64,000 nucleotides of DNA from Flavobacteriales bacterium (GTDB lineage Bacteria > Bacteroidota > Bacteroidia > Flavobacteriales_F > PHOS-HE28). Within the stretch, counting starts at the first letter, position 1; every line of letters starts with the position of its first letter. The DNA lies in assembly GCA_016715895.1 (NCBI GenBank), contig JADJXH010000003.1, positions 806,001-870,000 on the forward strand. Direction: 5' to 3'. Shown here piece after piece: positions 40,734 through 50,545 of this stretch. Both the position numbers and the translations under genes were made by a program. The notes beneath the pieces were generated by a model that searched no databases, was not told where the DNA came from, and saw nothing but the letters and a program-made list of their open reading frames with translations.

Positions 40734-41849
40734 ATGCAGCACCTGGGTGTTCTGAAGGAAAGCGAGCGCCGCCGCTTGGTGGCGCTCGCCCCCGCGGGGG
40801 TGAAGCGCTTGTCGGCCCAGTTGCGCGTGAGCGTGCAGCGCGGCGCCGGCAGGGCGGCGGGCTACTCCGACGAGGCCTATGCGCAGGCAGGCGCCACACT
40901 GGTGGAGCACCGCGAGGAGATCCTGCGCGGATGCGACCTGGTGCTGGGGCACGACAGCCATTACCGCGGCGAGGACATCGGCGGACCGAAGACCTTCATC
41001 GGTTTCCTCAACGTGCTGAACGAGCGCGATGTGGTGGGCCACTACCGCAGGCCCGGCATCACGCTCCACAGCCTCGACCTCATCCCGCGCACCACCCTGG
41101 CGCAGGCCATGGACGTGCTCTCGTCGGTGGCCTCCATCAGCGGCTACCAGGCCGTGCTGCTCGCCGCCGAGCGCTCCCTGGCCACCGTGCCGATGATCAC
41201 CAGCGCCGGTGGCACACTGCGTCCGGCGCGCTTCCTGATCATGGGTGCCGGTGTGGCGGGCCTGCAGGCCATCGCCACCGGGCGTCGTCTGGGCGCCATC
41301 GTGCGTGCCTATGATGTGCGTTCGGCCTCCCGCACCGAGGTGGAGAGCCTCGGCGCCACCTTCATCGAGGTGGAGGGCGCCGTGGAGGACCGCAAGGCGG
41401 GCGGCTATGCCGTGGAGCAGACACCCGAGCACCTGGAGCGCATCCGGCAGGTGATCCATGCGGAGGCCGCGCAGGCCGATGTGATCATCACCACCGCCAG
41501 GATCCCCGGGCGCAAGGCCCCGTTGCTCATCACCGAGGACATGGTGCGCGGCATGAAGCCCGGCGCCGTGGTGGTGGATCTGGCCGCGGCCACCGGTGGC
41601 AACTGCGCGCTCACCGAGCCCGACTCCACCGTGATGTACGAGGAGGTGACCATCCTGGGCCCCACCGCCATCGAATGCGGCTGCGCCCATTCCACTTCCT
41701 TCCTGCTCTCCAACAACTACACCACCTTCATCGAGCACCTGCTGAAGAACGCGGGCAACCCGGCCGACGAGATCCTCAAGGCCACGCGCGTCGTGGAGGA
41801 CGGCACGGTGGTGAACGAACGCTACCTGGCCCTGGCCGCAACCGCCTGA
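40734..41849 (+). CDS. pntAA: Proton-translocating NAD(P) transhydrogenase subunit alpha part 1
   Basis: A 371-aa NAD(H)-binding domain I. It is in the alanine dehydrogenase/PNT superfamily: LGVLKESERRRLVALAP at the N-terminus, the nucleotide-binding loop IMGAGVAGLQAIATGRRLGA and VVVDLAAATGGNCALTEP. The membrane parts are encoded separately by the next two genes, as in the three-subunit form. The protein is not simple alanine dehydrogenase, given the complete pnt set. Stop and start codons of neighbouring genes are nearly contiguous. Confidence 0.92.
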   Translation: MQHLGVLKESERRRLVALAPAGVKRLSAQLRVSVQRGAGRAAGYSDEAYAQAGATLVEHREEILRGCDLVLGHDSHYRGEDIGGPKTFIGFLNVLNERDVVGHYRRPGITLHSLDLIPRTTLAQAMDVLSSVASISGYQAVLLAAERSLATVPMITSAGGTLRPARFLIMGAGVAGLQAIATGRRLGAIVRAYDVRSASRTEVESLGATFIEVEGAVEDRKAGGYAVEQTPEHLERIRQVIHAEAAQADVIITTARIPGRKAPLLITEDMVRGMKPGAVVVDLAAATGGNCALTEPDSTVMYEEVTILGPTAIECGCAHSTSFLLSNNYTTFIEHLLKNAGNPADEILKATRVVEDGTVVNERYLALAATA

Positions 41850-41853
41850 ACCC

Positions 41854-42177
41854 ATGAACGAACTCCACTACCAGCTCACCACCATCGACGGCGCGTTCGT
41901 GCTCGCCTTGAGCCTGCTGCTGGGCTTCGAGGTGATCCGCAACGTGCCTGCGGTCCTGCACACCCCCCTCATGTCCGGCTCCAACGCCATCAGCGGCATC
42001 ATTCTCTTCGGAGGCATCACCCAGCTGCTTGCCGCCGGGCCGGGAGAGACCCTGGTGGTGGTGCTCTCCTCGCTGACCATCCTGCTTGGTGCGGTGAACA
42101 TGGCCGGCGGCTTCTTCGTCACCCATCGCATGCTGGACATGTTCCGCGCCACGAGCAAGCGTAATACCGAGCACTGA
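41854..42177 (+). CDS. pntAB: NAD(P) transhydrogenase subunit alpha part 2
   Basis: A 107-aa membrane protein with three to four helices (AFVLALSLLLGFEVIRNVP, the conserved HTPLMSGSNAISGIILFGGI and LVVVLSSLTILLGAVNMAGGFFVTHRML). The HTPLMSGxNAISG signature is diagnostic for the PntA membrane domain, which forms part of the proton channel. It follows pntAA by four bases and precedes pntB by two. Confidence 0.93.
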   Translation: MNELHYQLTTIDGAFVLALSLLLGFEVIRNVPAVLHTPLMSGSNAISGIILFGGITQLLAAGPGETLVVVLSSLTILLGAVNMAGGFFVTHRMLDMFRATSKRNTEH

Positions 42178-42179
42178 CC

Positions 42180-43559
42180 GTGGGCATCCTATACCTCCTT
42201 GCCACCCTGGGCCTGGTGCAGGGCCTGAAGCTCATGGGCGAGCCTTCGCGCGCGCGCACCGGCAACCTGCTGGCCGCCGCAAGCGCATTGCTGGCCTTGG
42301 TGGCCGTTACCTGGGCCTCCTACCGGCCGGAGAGCGTGGGCGCACACCTCATCCTGCTGCTACTGCTGCTTGTGGCCGCAACGGTGATCGGCCGTGTGTG
42401 GAGCTACCGCGTGCCCATGACCTCCATGCCGCAACTGGTTTCCATTTTCAACGCACTGGGGGGCCTCAGCGCCGTGCTGCTGGGTGTGAACCAAGTGCTT
42501 GCCATGGGCATCCTGCCCGCGAACCGCTTCGGATCCACCGTTCTCATGCTCGGTGTGGCCCTCGGCGGGCTGGCCTTCACCGGCAGCATGGTGGCCTACC
42601 TGAAGCTGGACGGCCGCAAGCTTCCACGCGGCAACCGCCTCCATAGGCTTGGTGCGCGCATGCTGCTGCTGGGCATGCTGCTGGCACTGGCGCTGCTGTG
42701 GGTGCTGCCCGATGCCTTCGGGTCCCTCGCCCTGTTGCTGATGCTGGTGGCCGTTGCCTCCTTGGTCTACGGCATCCTGTTCACCCTTCCCATCGGCGGT
42801 GCCGACATGCCGGTGCTCATCGCCCTGCTCAACGCGCTCACCGGAGTGGCCACCCTGCTGGCCGGCCTCATCTTCAAGGACCCGGTGATGCTCATCGGTG
42901 GTATCCTGGTGGGCGCCACCGGCCTGATCCTCACCGTGCAGATGAGCAAGGCCATGAACCGCACGCTGCGCAGCGTGCTGGCCGGTTCCATCAAGAGCGC
43001 CCGCGGTGGCGCTGCGGAAACCGAGGAGCAGGTGCGCCCGGTTACCGCGGTTGAGACCGCTTCCATGCTCGCCTTCGGTAAACACATCGCCATCGTGCCC
43101 GGCTATGGCATGGCCGTGAGCCAGGCCCAGCAGGCCGTGTACGAAATGCAGGGCCTGTTGCAGCGCATGGGTGCGGGTGTGCACTACATCATCCACCCGG
43201 TGGCGGGCCGCATGCCCGGTCATATGAACGTACTGCTCGCAGAGGCCAACGTGCCCTATGCCAGCATCCACGGCATGGAGGAGGTCAATGATCACATGGA
43301 CCGCTACGATGTGGTGCTCGTGATCGGCGCCAATGACGTGGTGAACCCCGCTGCTGAGTCCGATCCGGATTCCAGCATCCACGGAATGCCCATCATCCGC
43401 GCCTACAAGGCCAAGCAGGTGGTGGTGTTCAAGCGCGGCATGGCCAAAGGCTATTCCGGCGAACGCAACCTCCTCTTCGAACGACCCAACTGCCGCGTGC
43501 TCTTCGGCGATGCCAAGGAGAGCGTGAAGGCCATCATCGACGAACTCAAACGCATCTGA
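42180..43559 (+). CDS. pntB: NAD(P) transhydrogenase subunit beta
   Basis: A 459-aa subunit with an N-terminal membrane domain of about nine helices (MPQLVSIFNALGGLSAVLLG is the conserved proton-channel motif) and a C-terminal NADP(H)-binding domain III (IAIVPGYGMAVSQAQQAV, PVAGRMPGHMNVLLAEANVPY, GANDVVNPAAESDP). The start is a GTG two bases after the pntAB stop. The enzyme uses the proton gradient to make NADPH from NADH. Confidence 0.94.
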   Translation: MGILYLLATLGLVQGLKLMGEPSRARTGNLLAAASALLALVAVTWASYRPESVGAHLILLLLLLVAATVIGRVWSYRVPMTSMPQLVSIFNALGGLSAVLLGVNQVLAMGILPANRFGSTVLMLGVALGGLAFTGSMVAYLKLDGRKLPRGNRLHRLGARMLLLGMLLALALLWVLPDAFGSLALLLMLVAVASLVYGILFTLPIGGADMPVLIALLNALTGVATLLAGLIFKDPVMLIGGILVGATGLILTVQMSKAMNRTLRSVLAGSIKSARGGAAETEEQVRPVTAVETASMLAFGKHIAIVPGYGMAVSQAQQAVYEMQGLLQRMGAGVHYIIHPVAGRMPGHMNVLLAEANVPYASIHGMEEVNDHMDRYDVVLVIGANDVVNPAAESDPDSSIHGMPIIRAYKAKQVVVFKRGMAKGYSGERNLLFERPNCRVLFGDAKESVKAIIDELKRI

Positions 43560-43561
43560 CC

Positions 43562-43975
43562 ATGGAGAACCCCCGCCTGATCGTTTCCGAGAAGGAGCGC
43601 GACCTGATGCGCTCCTGGATCATCGGCCACACCGCACCCGACATCCAGGTACGCAACAGCCTTGACCGGCTCTACAAGGAACTAGGCACCGCCGACGTGC
43701 GCAAGGAAGAGGACATGCCCCATGATGTGGTGCGCGTGTGCAGCATCGTGGACGTGGGCATGCCCGCCGGCCGCAAGAACGGCCTGCAACTGGTGATGCA
43801 CGCCGATGCCGACCTCAAGCAGAACAAGCTCTCGGTGCTGTCCGTCCTCGGCTCCGCACTGATCGGCTACCGCCAAGGCGCCACCATCATGTGGAAGCTG
43901 CCGCAAGGCGACCAGACCATCACGCTCGAGAAGGTTGACAACTCCCGCTGCGATGTGGAAGCCTTGAGGGAGTAA
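43562..43975 (+). CDS. GreA/GreB C-terminal domain protein (Rnk-like)
   Basis: A 137-aa cytoplasmic protein. Residues 60-135 match the Gre factor FKBP-like C-terminal fold (VCSIVDVGMPAGRKNGLQLVM, and GSALIGYRQGATIMWKLPQG with the GATIxW signature). The N-terminal half is short and helical, as in Rnk-type proteins that bind RNA polymerase through this domain. It starts two bases after pntB, so it is co-transcribed, and a strong hairpin follows. Confidence 0.83.
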   Translation: MENPRLIVSEKERDLMRSWIIGHTAPDIQVRNSLDRLYKELGTADVRKEEDMPHDVVRVCSIVDVGMPAGRKNGLQLVMHADADLKQNKLSVLSVLGSALIGYRQGATIMWKLPQGDQTITLEKVDNSRCDVEALRE

Positions 43976-44011
43976 CATCCACGGAGGACCGCATCATCGA
44001 ACAGACCAGTT

Positions 44012-44049
44012 GGAGGGAGCGTTGCTGCCACGGCAGCAATGCTCCCTCC
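44012..44049 (+). terminator. Strong hairpin between the pnt and efflux operons
   Basis: An 18-bp stem (44012-44029 with 44032-44049) with one G-U wobble and a two-base loop. It lies 36 bases after the Gre-like gene and 25 bases before the efflux operon. There is no T-tract. Confidence 0.7.
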
Positions 44050-44073
44050 TCCACATCATTCCTTCCCCACATC

Positions 44074-45207
44074 TTGAACTCACGCTTCCTTCCATCATCC
44101 ATCCTGCCCGGCATCCTCTTCGCTGTGGTGCTTGCCACGTCAGGCTGCTCCCCGTCAGCACCGCCGCCCGCACCGGACCGCTTCCCCGTGACCGCCCCCC
44201 TGGTGGGCGACACCGCGATCGCGAAGGACTACGTTGCCGAGGTCCACAGCGTGCAGTTCGTGGAGGTGCGCAGCCACATCGGGGGCTACATCGAACGGAT
44301 CCACGTGGATGAAGGACAGCTGGTGAACGCCGGACAACCGCTCTTCGACGTGAGCAGCGCGGACCGCGGCCTGGAACTGCAACGCGCCATCGCCGCGCTG
44401 AAAGTGGTGCAGGCCGAGCTCGCCGCCGCCGAGGTGGAGCTCCGCAACACCGCCGCCCTGGTGCAGCAGAACATCTCCTCACAGGCCGAACTGGACCTGA
44501 CCCGCGCCCGCGTGGACGCCCTGCGCGCCCGGGTGGAGGAGTCCGCCTCCGCGCGTGATCAAGCCGCGCTGAACCTGTCCTACTCGCTCATCAAGGCCCC
44601 CTACCGCGGCAAGATCAACCGCATCCCGTTCAAGACCGGCAGCATCGTGCAGGAGGCCGATGTGCTCACCACCATCACCGACAACAGCGAGATGTTCGCC
44701 TACTTCCACTTGTCGGAGCTGGATTACCTGCAGCTGCGCGACCTGTTCCGCGACACCACCCTGCGCCGGGTGACCCTGCTGCTGTCCAGCGGCGAGACCT
44801 ATGAACACCAGGGCCGCATCGAGGTGGCCGAGACCGAGTTCGACCGCGCGACCGGCAACATCGCCATCCGCGCGCGCTTCCCCAATCCCGACGGTGTATT
44901 GAAGCACGGCGCCAACGCCAACATCGTGGTGCGCCGTCCGCTGAAGGATGCCCTGATGGTGCCGCAGCGCTCCACCTTCGAGGTGCAGGACAAACTGTAC
45001 GTGATGGTGGTGAGGCCGGACAGCACCGTGGAGCAGCGCAGCATCACCACCTCATTCCGCCTGCCCGACCTCTACGTGGTGCAGAGCGGCCTGAAGCCCG
45101 ATGAACGCATCGTGTTCGAGGGCGTGCAACGGCTGCGGCACGATGACCGCATCGTGCCCGCACCGGTGGGCCGGAAGGAGGTGTTGAACAAGATCGGCAA
45201 CCACTGA
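44074..45207 (+). CDS. RND efflux periplasmic adaptor (MFP) lipoprotein
   Basis: A 377-aa protein with a lipoprotein signal (VLATSGCSPSAP). The MFP layout is visible: lipoyl half GGYIERIHVDEGQLVNAGQPLF, a coiled-coil hairpin around residues 110-160, the second half LIKAPYRGKINRIPFKTGS and barrel domains. The start codon is a TTG at 44074; no in-frame ATG precedes it before the terminator. It is the first gene of a three-gene tripartite efflux operon with the permease (45218) and outer-membrane channel (48379). Confidence 0.88.
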   Translation: MNSRFLPSSILPGILFAVVLATSGCSPSAPPPAPDRFPVTAPLVGDTAIAKDYVAEVHSVQFVEVRSHIGGYIERIHVDEGQLVNAGQPLFDVSSADRGLELQRAIAALKVVQAELAAAEVELRNTAALVQQNISSQAELDLTRARVDALRARVEESASARDQAALNLSYSLIKAPYRGKINRIPFKTGSIVQEADVLTTITDNSEMFAYFHLSELDYLQLRDLFRDTTLRRVTLLLSSGETYEHQGRIEVAETEFDRATGNIAIRARFPNPDGVLKHGANANIVVRRPLKDALMVPQRSTFEVQDKLYVMVVRPDSTVEQRSITTSFRLPDLYVVQSGLKPDERIVFEGVQRLRHDDRIVPAPVGRKEVLNKIGNH

Positions 45208-45217
45208 CCCTGCCGCC

Positions 45218-48200
45218 ATGTTCGCCCGCTTCATCCACCGGCCGGTCCTTTCCATCGTCGTCTCGGTCATCATCGTGGTGCTGGGCCTCATCGGCCTGCA
45301 GCAGCTGCCCATCACGCAGTTCCCCGACATCGCACCGCCCGAGGTGAACGTGACCACCAACTACACCGGGGCCAACGCCGAGACCAGCGTGAAGGCCGTG
45401 GTGACCACGCTGGAGCGTGCCATCAACGGCGTGCCGGGCATGCAGTACATGAACAGCGTGAGCGGCAACGATGGCGAGAGCATCATCCAGATCATCTTCA
45501 AGCCCGGCATCGACCCCGATCTCGCCGCCGTGAACGTGCAGAACCGGGTGAGCACCACCCTGGACGAACTGCCCGAGGAGGTGACCAAGAGCGGGGTGGC
45601 GGTGGAGAAGGTGCAGAACAGCATGCTGCTCTACATCAACGTGCTGAGCACCGACCCTACGCACGACGAGAAGTTCCTCTACAATTACGCGGATATCAAC
45701 GTCCTCAAGGAGATCAAGCGGATCGAGGGCGTGGGTTTCGCCGACATCCTGGGCGTGCGCGAATACGCCATGCGCGTGTGGCTGAAGCCCGACCGCATGC
45801 GCTACTACGGCATCGATGCACAGGACGTGGTGGACCGCCTGCGCCAGCAGAACGTGGAGGCCGCGCCCGGCAAGATCGGGGAGAGCTCCGGCAAACGGGC
45901 GCGCACCCTGCAGTACGTGCTGCGCTACACGGGCAAGTTCAACACCCCGGAGGAGTATGCCAACATCGTGGTGCGCGCCACCGACGAGGGCGAGCTCGTG
46001 CGCCTGAAGGACATCGCCGACGTGGAATTCGACTCGCAGGACTACAACGTGCTGAGCAAGGAGAACGGACGGCCCTCCGCCGCCATCATGCTGAAGCAGC
46101 GCCCCGGCACCAACGCCAAGGAGGTGATCGACGACATCAAGGCCACCATGGCGCGCATCGAGGCAACGTCGTTCCCTCCGGGCATGACCTACACCTTCAG
46201 CTACGACGTGAGCCAATTCCTGGACGCCTCGATCAGCAGCGTGCTCTGGACCCTGCTCGAGGCCTTCATCCTGGTGGCCCTCGTGGTCTACATCTTCCTG
46301 CAGGACCTGCGCAGCACGCTCATCCCCATCATCGCCATCCCGGTGTCGCTGGTGGGCACCTTCTTCTTTATGGACGTGCTCGGCTTCTCGCTGAACCTGA
46401 TCACCCTCTTCGCCCTAGTGCTGGCCATCGGCATCGTGGTGGACAACGCCATCGTGGTGATCGAGGCCGTGCACGCCAAGATGGAGCGGACGGGCCTCGT
46501 TCCGCGGGAAGCCACGGAAGCCGCGATGAAGGAGATCAGCGGGGCCATCATCGCCATCACCCTGGTGATGTCCGCCGTGTTCATCCCCGTCTCGTTCATG
46601 GAAGGCCCCTCCGGCATCTTCTACCGCGAGTTCAGCCTCACCATGGCCATCTCCATCGTGCTCAGCGGCATCACGGCGCTCACCCTCACACCGGCGCTGT
46701 GCGCCTCCTTCCTGAAGAAGGTGGACCACCACGCCCCGCGCCCCGGCCGTCTGGGCCGCTTCTTCACCGGCTTCAACACCTGGTACGACGGTCTCGGCGC
46801 CCGGTACAAGACCCTGGTGGGGGCCATCGCCAACCGGCGCACGGTGACCTGGGGCCTGCTGATCGGCTTCTCGGTGGCGGCCGGCCTCACGGGCTCGCTC
46901 GTGCCCACGGGCTTCATTCCCAACGAGGACCAGGGCACCATCTACGCCAACATCAACGCACCGAACGGCGCCACCATCGACCGCACCGAACGCGTGGCCG
47001 ACGAGATCCAGCAGGTGGCCGACAGCCTGGACGCCGTGGACAACGTGAGCAGCCTGGCCGGCTACAGCCTGCTCTCCGAAGGCACCGGCGCCACCTACGG
47101 CATGAACCTGATCAGCCTGAAGAACTGGGAGGACCGCGCGCAAAGCGACCAGGAGGTGATCGCCGAGCTGATCGAACGCACCAAGCACATCAAGGACGGT
47201 GAGATCGAGTTCTTCACCCCGCCGCCCGTGCCCGGCTATGGCAACTCCAGCGGCTTCGAGCTGCGCCTGCTCGACCAGTCCGGAAGCGACGACCTCAACG
47301 CACTGCAGCAGGTGGCCAATGACCTGGTGCGCGCGCTGAACCAGCGGCCCGAGATCAACAACGCCTTCACCACCTTCAACGCCAGCTTCCCGCAGTACCT
47401 GCTCCACCTGGACATGGACCTGGCCGCCGAGAAGGGCATCACCGTGGAGAACGCGATGAGCACCCTGCAGACCATGATCGGCAGCGAGTACGCCACCAAC
47501 TTCATCCGCTTCGCGCAGATGTACCGCGTGATGGTGCAGGCCGATCCGGAGTACCGCGCCGAACCCGATGACATCCTGAAGCTCTACCTCAGGAACGACA
47601 AGGGCGAACTGGTGCCCTACAGCACCTTCCTGCGTATCGAGAAGGTGTACGGTCCCGAGCAGATCACGCGCTATAACATGTACCCCTCGGCCATGGTGAA
47701 CGGCCAGCCCGCTCCGGGCTACAGCAGCGGCGATGCCATCCAGGCGATCCGTGAGGTGACGGCAGAGGTGCTGCCCCGCGGCTACGGCTACGACTGGGCC
47801 GGCTCCTCCCGCGACCAGGCCAATGCGGGCAACCAGGCCATCATCATCTTCGCCATCAGCCTGCTCTTCGTGTACCTGCTGCTGGCCGCGCAGTACGAGA
47901 GCTTCCTGCTGCCGCTGCCGGTGCTGCTGTCGCTGCCCGTGGGCATCTTCGGCGCGCTCTTCTTCCTGCTCATCATGGGGCTGGAGAACAACATCTACGC
48001 GCAGATCGCCATGGTGATGCTGATCGGCATCCTGGGCAAGAACGCCATCCTCATCATCGAGTTCGCCACCCTGCGCCACCGCTCCGGCGCCAGCGCGTTC
48101 GATGCCGCCGTGGAGGCCGCCAACGACCGCCTCCGCCCCATCCTGATGACCAGCTTCGCCTTCATCGCGGGCCTGATCCCGCTGATGATGGCCAGCGGCG

Positions 48201-48373
48201 CAGGCAAGATCGGCAACAACACCATCGGCTCCGCAGCCGCGGGGGGCATGCTCTTCGGCACCATCTTCGGCGTGATCGTGGTGCCCGGGCTCTACGTGGT
48301 GTTCGCCACCCTGTCCGACCGCCTGAAACGCACCGGCCGCAAGGACGAGATCGCCTTCACCGAAACGCTTTGA
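45218..48373 (+). CDS. RND family efflux permease (HAE1-type multidrug pump)
   Basis: A 1051-aa inner-membrane pump. The N-terminal FIHRPVLSIVVSVIIVVLGL, the porter motif QFPDIAPPEVNVTTNYTGA and the TM4 region LVLAIGIVVDNAIVVIEAVHAK (proton-relay acidic residue) are standard for HAE1 transporters. The C-terminal half repeats the layout, with MLIGILGKNAILIIEFA and LRPILMTSFAFIAGLIPLM. It is distinct in sequence from the permease at 24977, so the window encodes two different RND systems. Confidence 0.92.
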   Translation: MFARFIHRPVLSIVVSVIIVVLGLIGLQQLPITQFPDIAPPEVNVTTNYTGANAETSVKAVVTTLERAINGVPGMQYMNSVSGNDGESIIQIIFKPGIDPDLAAVNVQNRVSTTLDELPEEVTKSGVAVEKVQNSMLLYINVLSTDPTHDEKFLYNYADINVLKEIKRIEGVGFADILGVREYAMRVWLKPDRMRYYGIDAQDVVDRLRQQNVEAAPGKIGESSGKRARTLQYVLRYTGKFNTPEEYANIVVRATDEGELVRLKDIADVEFDSQDYNVLSKENGRPSAAIMLKQRPGTNAKEVIDDIKATMARIEATSFPPGMTYTFSYDVSQFLDASISSVLWTLLEAFILVALVVYIFLQDLRSTLIPIIAIPVSLVGTFFFMDVLGFSLNLITLFALVLAIGIVVDNAIVVIEAVHAKMERTGLVPREATEAAMKEISGAIIAITLVMSAVFIPVSFMEGPSGIFYREFSLTMAISIVLSGITALTLTPALCASFLKKVDHHAPRPGRLGRFFTGFNTWYDGLGARYKTLVGAIANRRTVTWGLLIGFSVAAGLTGSLVPTGFIPNEDQGTIYANINAPNGATIDRTERVADEIQQVADSLDAVDNVSSLAGYSLLSEGTGATYGMNLISLKNWEDRAQSDQEVIAELIERTKHIKDGEIEFFTPPPVPGYGNSSGFELRLLDQSGSDDLNALQQVANDLVRALNQRPEINNAFTTFNASFPQYLLHLDMDLAAEKGITVENAMSTLQTMIGSEYATNFIRFAQMYRVMVQADPEYRAEPDDILKLYLRNDKGELVPYSTFLRIEKVYGPEQITRYNMYPSAMVNGQPAPGYSSGDAIQAIREVTAEVLPRGYGYDWAGSSRDQANAGNQAIIIFAISLLFVYLLLAAQYESFLLPLPVLLSLPVGIFGALFFLLIMGLENNIYAQIAMVMLIGILGKNAILIIEFATLRHRSGASAFDAAVEAANDRLRPILMTSFAFIAGLIPLMMASGAGKIGNNTIGSAAAGGMLFGTIFGVIVVPGLYVVFATLSDRLKRTGRKDEIAFTETL

Positions 48374-48378
48374 GCACC

Positions 48379-49818
48379 ATGGCCCGCATCCACCTTCCCG
48401 CCCTGGCGCTCGGTGCCGCCCTCTTCACCGGTTGCGCCTCCCTGGATGATCCGCTGAAGGCCCCGCAGCAGGTGCAGCCCGCGTCCTATGCCGGCACAAC
48501 TGCCGACACGGCCAATGCCGGAACCACCGACTGGCGCACCTACTTCAACGACCCGCTGCTGGTGCAGCTGATCGACACCGCGCTGGCCCGCAACCTCGAC
48601 CTGCAGATGGCGCTGCAGCGTGTGGAGATGGCGCGTGCCGGGGCGCGTGCCGCGCGCGGTGCGCAGCTCCCCACCGTGGGCCTCAACACCACGGCCGCCA
48701 TGCGCCGCTTCGGCCTCTACACCATGGACGGGGCGGGCAACATCGTCACCGAGATCGTGCCCGGCAAGCTCATCCCCATCGACCTGCCCGATCTCTACAT
48801 CGCCCTGCAGGCCACCTGGGAGGTGGACATCTGGGGACGCCTGCGCAACCAGCGCAAAGCGGCCGTTTCGCGCATGCTCGCCAGCCAGGAGGGCGCCCAC
48901 CTGGTGATGACCAACGTGGTGGCCGACGTGGCGGTGGCCTACTACGAACTGGTGGCGCTGGACAACGAACTGGCCATCCTCCGCGAAACGGTGGTGCGCC
49001 AGGAGGAGGCGCTGAACGTGATCGAGCGGCAGAAGGACGCCGGACGCGCGAACGAGCTGGCCGTGCAGCAGTTCGAGGCACAGCTCCTGGGCACCAAGGC
49101 GCTGCAGAAGGAGATCGAACAGCGCATCGTGGCCACCGAGAACCTCATCAACCTGCTGCTCGGCCGTTTTCCGCAACCCGTGCAGCGCAACGCCGCCGGC
49201 CTGGCCGGCCCGCTGCCCGCCGATCCCGCCGTGGGCCTGCCCGCCCAACTGCTGCGCAACCGGCCCGACATCCGCGCCGCCGAACTGGAGTTGATGGCCG
49301 CACGCTTCGACCTGAAGGCCGCGCGTGCCGGCTTCCTGCCCAACCTCAACATCACGGCGGGCTATGGCTACCAGGCCTTCGACCCGACGTTGCTGTTCGA
49401 GAGCCCCTCATCCATTGCCTATCATTTGGTGGGGGGCCTGTTCACCCCACTGCTGAACCGCAACGCCCTCAAGGCACGCTTCCGCGAGGCCAGCGCCCAG
49501 CAGCTCGCCGCCGTGTTCGCCTACCAGCAACGCATCATCACCGGCCATGTGGAGGTGATGAACGAGCTGAGCAACCTGGGCAAATTGCGCGAGGCAGGTG
49601 ACCTGCGTCGTCAACGGAACGACGTGCTGCAAGCCTCGGTGGACGTATCGCGCGAGCTGTACCGCAATGCGAAGGCCGGCTACATCGAGGTGTTGCTGGC
49701 CCAACAGAACGCCCTTTCCGCGAACCTGGAACTGGTGGAGGTGCAGAAGCGGCAGCGCTTCGCCCTGGTGGACCTGTACAAGGCCCTGGGCGGCGGATGG
49801 TCCGATCAGCGCCGGTGA
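48379..49818 (+). CDS. RND efflux outer-membrane lipoprotein (NodT family)
   Basis: A 479-aa outer-membrane channel with a lipoprotein signal (ALFTGCASLDD). Family features include TDWRTYFNDPLLVQLIDTALARN, the helical LQMALQRVEMARAGARAARGAQLP segment, and RNRPDIRAAELELMAARFDL beginning the second repeat. The ATG at 48379 is chosen because a TTG at 48370 overlaps the permease stop. It completes the tripartite efflux operon that begins at 44074. Confidence 0.9.
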   Translation: MARIHLPALALGAALFTGCASLDDPLKAPQQVQPASYAGTTADTANAGTTDWRTYFNDPLLVQLIDTALARNLDLQMALQRVEMARAGARAARGAQLPTVGLNTTAAMRRFGLYTMDGAGNIVTEIVPGKLIPIDLPDLYIALQATWEVDIWGRLRNQRKAAVSRMLASQEGAHLVMTNVVADVAVAYYELVALDNELAILRETVVRQEEALNVIERQKDAGRANELAVQQFEAQLLGTKALQKEIEQRIVATENLINLLLGRFPQPVQRNAAGLAGPLPADPAVGLPAQLLRNRPDIRAAELELMAARFDLKAARAGFLPNLNITAGYGYQAFDPTLLFESPSSIAYHLVGGLFTPLLNRNALKARFREASAQQLAAVFAYQQRIITGHVEVMNELSNLGKLREAGDLRRQRNDVLQASVDVSRELYRNAKAGYIEVLLAQQNALSANLELVEVQKRQRFALVDLYKALGGGWSDQRR

Positions 49819-49889
49819 TCGGGCAGGTGGACCGGCCGGCCTGTAGGTAAAGTCTGGCACGCCATCCGGGCGAACGTGGCGCGCGGCGA

Positions 49890-50474
49890 TCAGGCCGCCG
49901 CCTCGTGCTCCGGGCAATCGGTGCGCAGCTCGGCCACGGCCAGGTCCGTTCCCAACAACTGGCAGTGGTGCCGGCCCTTGCGATCGCCGCGGTAGTGTGC
50001 GCAGGTCCAGCACATGCGTTGCACCTGCACATCACCGCTTTCAAGCAGCGACGCCAGCAGGCGCATCAAGGCCAGCAACAGGGTCTCGCGTTCATGCAGG
50101 GGCAGGGTGGCCAGCGCCTCGGTGAAGGGCCCACCCGCAGGCAGCCAGCGCCGCCCGGCCGCCGTGAGCCGCAGCGCATGGCTGCGGCCATCGTGCGGAT
50201 CGGGCTTCCGCAGCAGCAGGCCGCGTTCCACCAGGAGCGCCACACTGTCGCTCACCGTGGGCCGTGTCACCTGCAGCTCTTCCGCCAAACGCGCCACGCC
50301 CACGGGCTCACCGGGGTGGTCGGACACGAAACCCAAGATGCGGATCTGCAGGGGGCTGAGCCCGGCGCCCGTGGCCTGCTGCCAACGCAGGGCACGCGCC
50401 ACCTCCCCGATGCGCTCCAGCACCCGGGCCAGGTGCGCATCCAGCGCTTCATCAGCGGCGTGTTTCCGGGCCAT
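49890..50474 (-). CDS. MarR-type winged-helix regulator with C-terminal four-cysteine tail
   Basis: A 194-aa protein. Residues 25-110 form a MarR winged helix-turn-helix (SPLQIRILGFVSDHP, VARLAEELQVTRPTVSDSVALLVERGLL, KPDPHDGRSHALRLTAAG wing). The C-terminal part (residues 150-190) adds four cysteines: C155, C158, C171 and C187, in CWTCAHY, HHCQLL and DCPEH. This could hold zinc, an Fe-S cluster or act as a thiol switch. The ATG at 50474 has a TACCTTTCG-type -7 element just upstream, so it is preferred over 50513. It is the first minus-strand gene beyond the efflux operon. Confidence 0.82.
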   Translation of the reverse strand: MARKHAADEALDAHLARVLERIGEVARALRWQQATGAGLSPLQIRILGFVSDHPGEPVGVARLAEELQVTRPTVSDSVALLVERGLLLRKPDPHDGRSHALRLTAAGRRWLPAGGPFTEALATLPLHERETLLLALMRLLASLLESGDVQVQRMCWTCAHYRGDRKGRHHCQLLGTDLAVAELRTDCPEHEAAA

Positions 50475-50497
50475 GGTCGAAAGGTATCGTGAACAAA

Positions 50498-50524
50498 GGG
50501 ACCCGGCACGCACGGCCGGGTCCC
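50498..50524 (-). terminator. Terminator after the thioredoxin-like gene
   Basis: GGGACCCGGC and GCCGGGTCCC form a perfect 10-bp stem with a 7-base loop. On the minus strand it is followed by TTTGTT. It separates the thioredoxin-like gene from the MarR gene. Confidence 0.7.
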
Positions 50525-50545
50525 CTGCTGTTCAACCGGGCCTCC

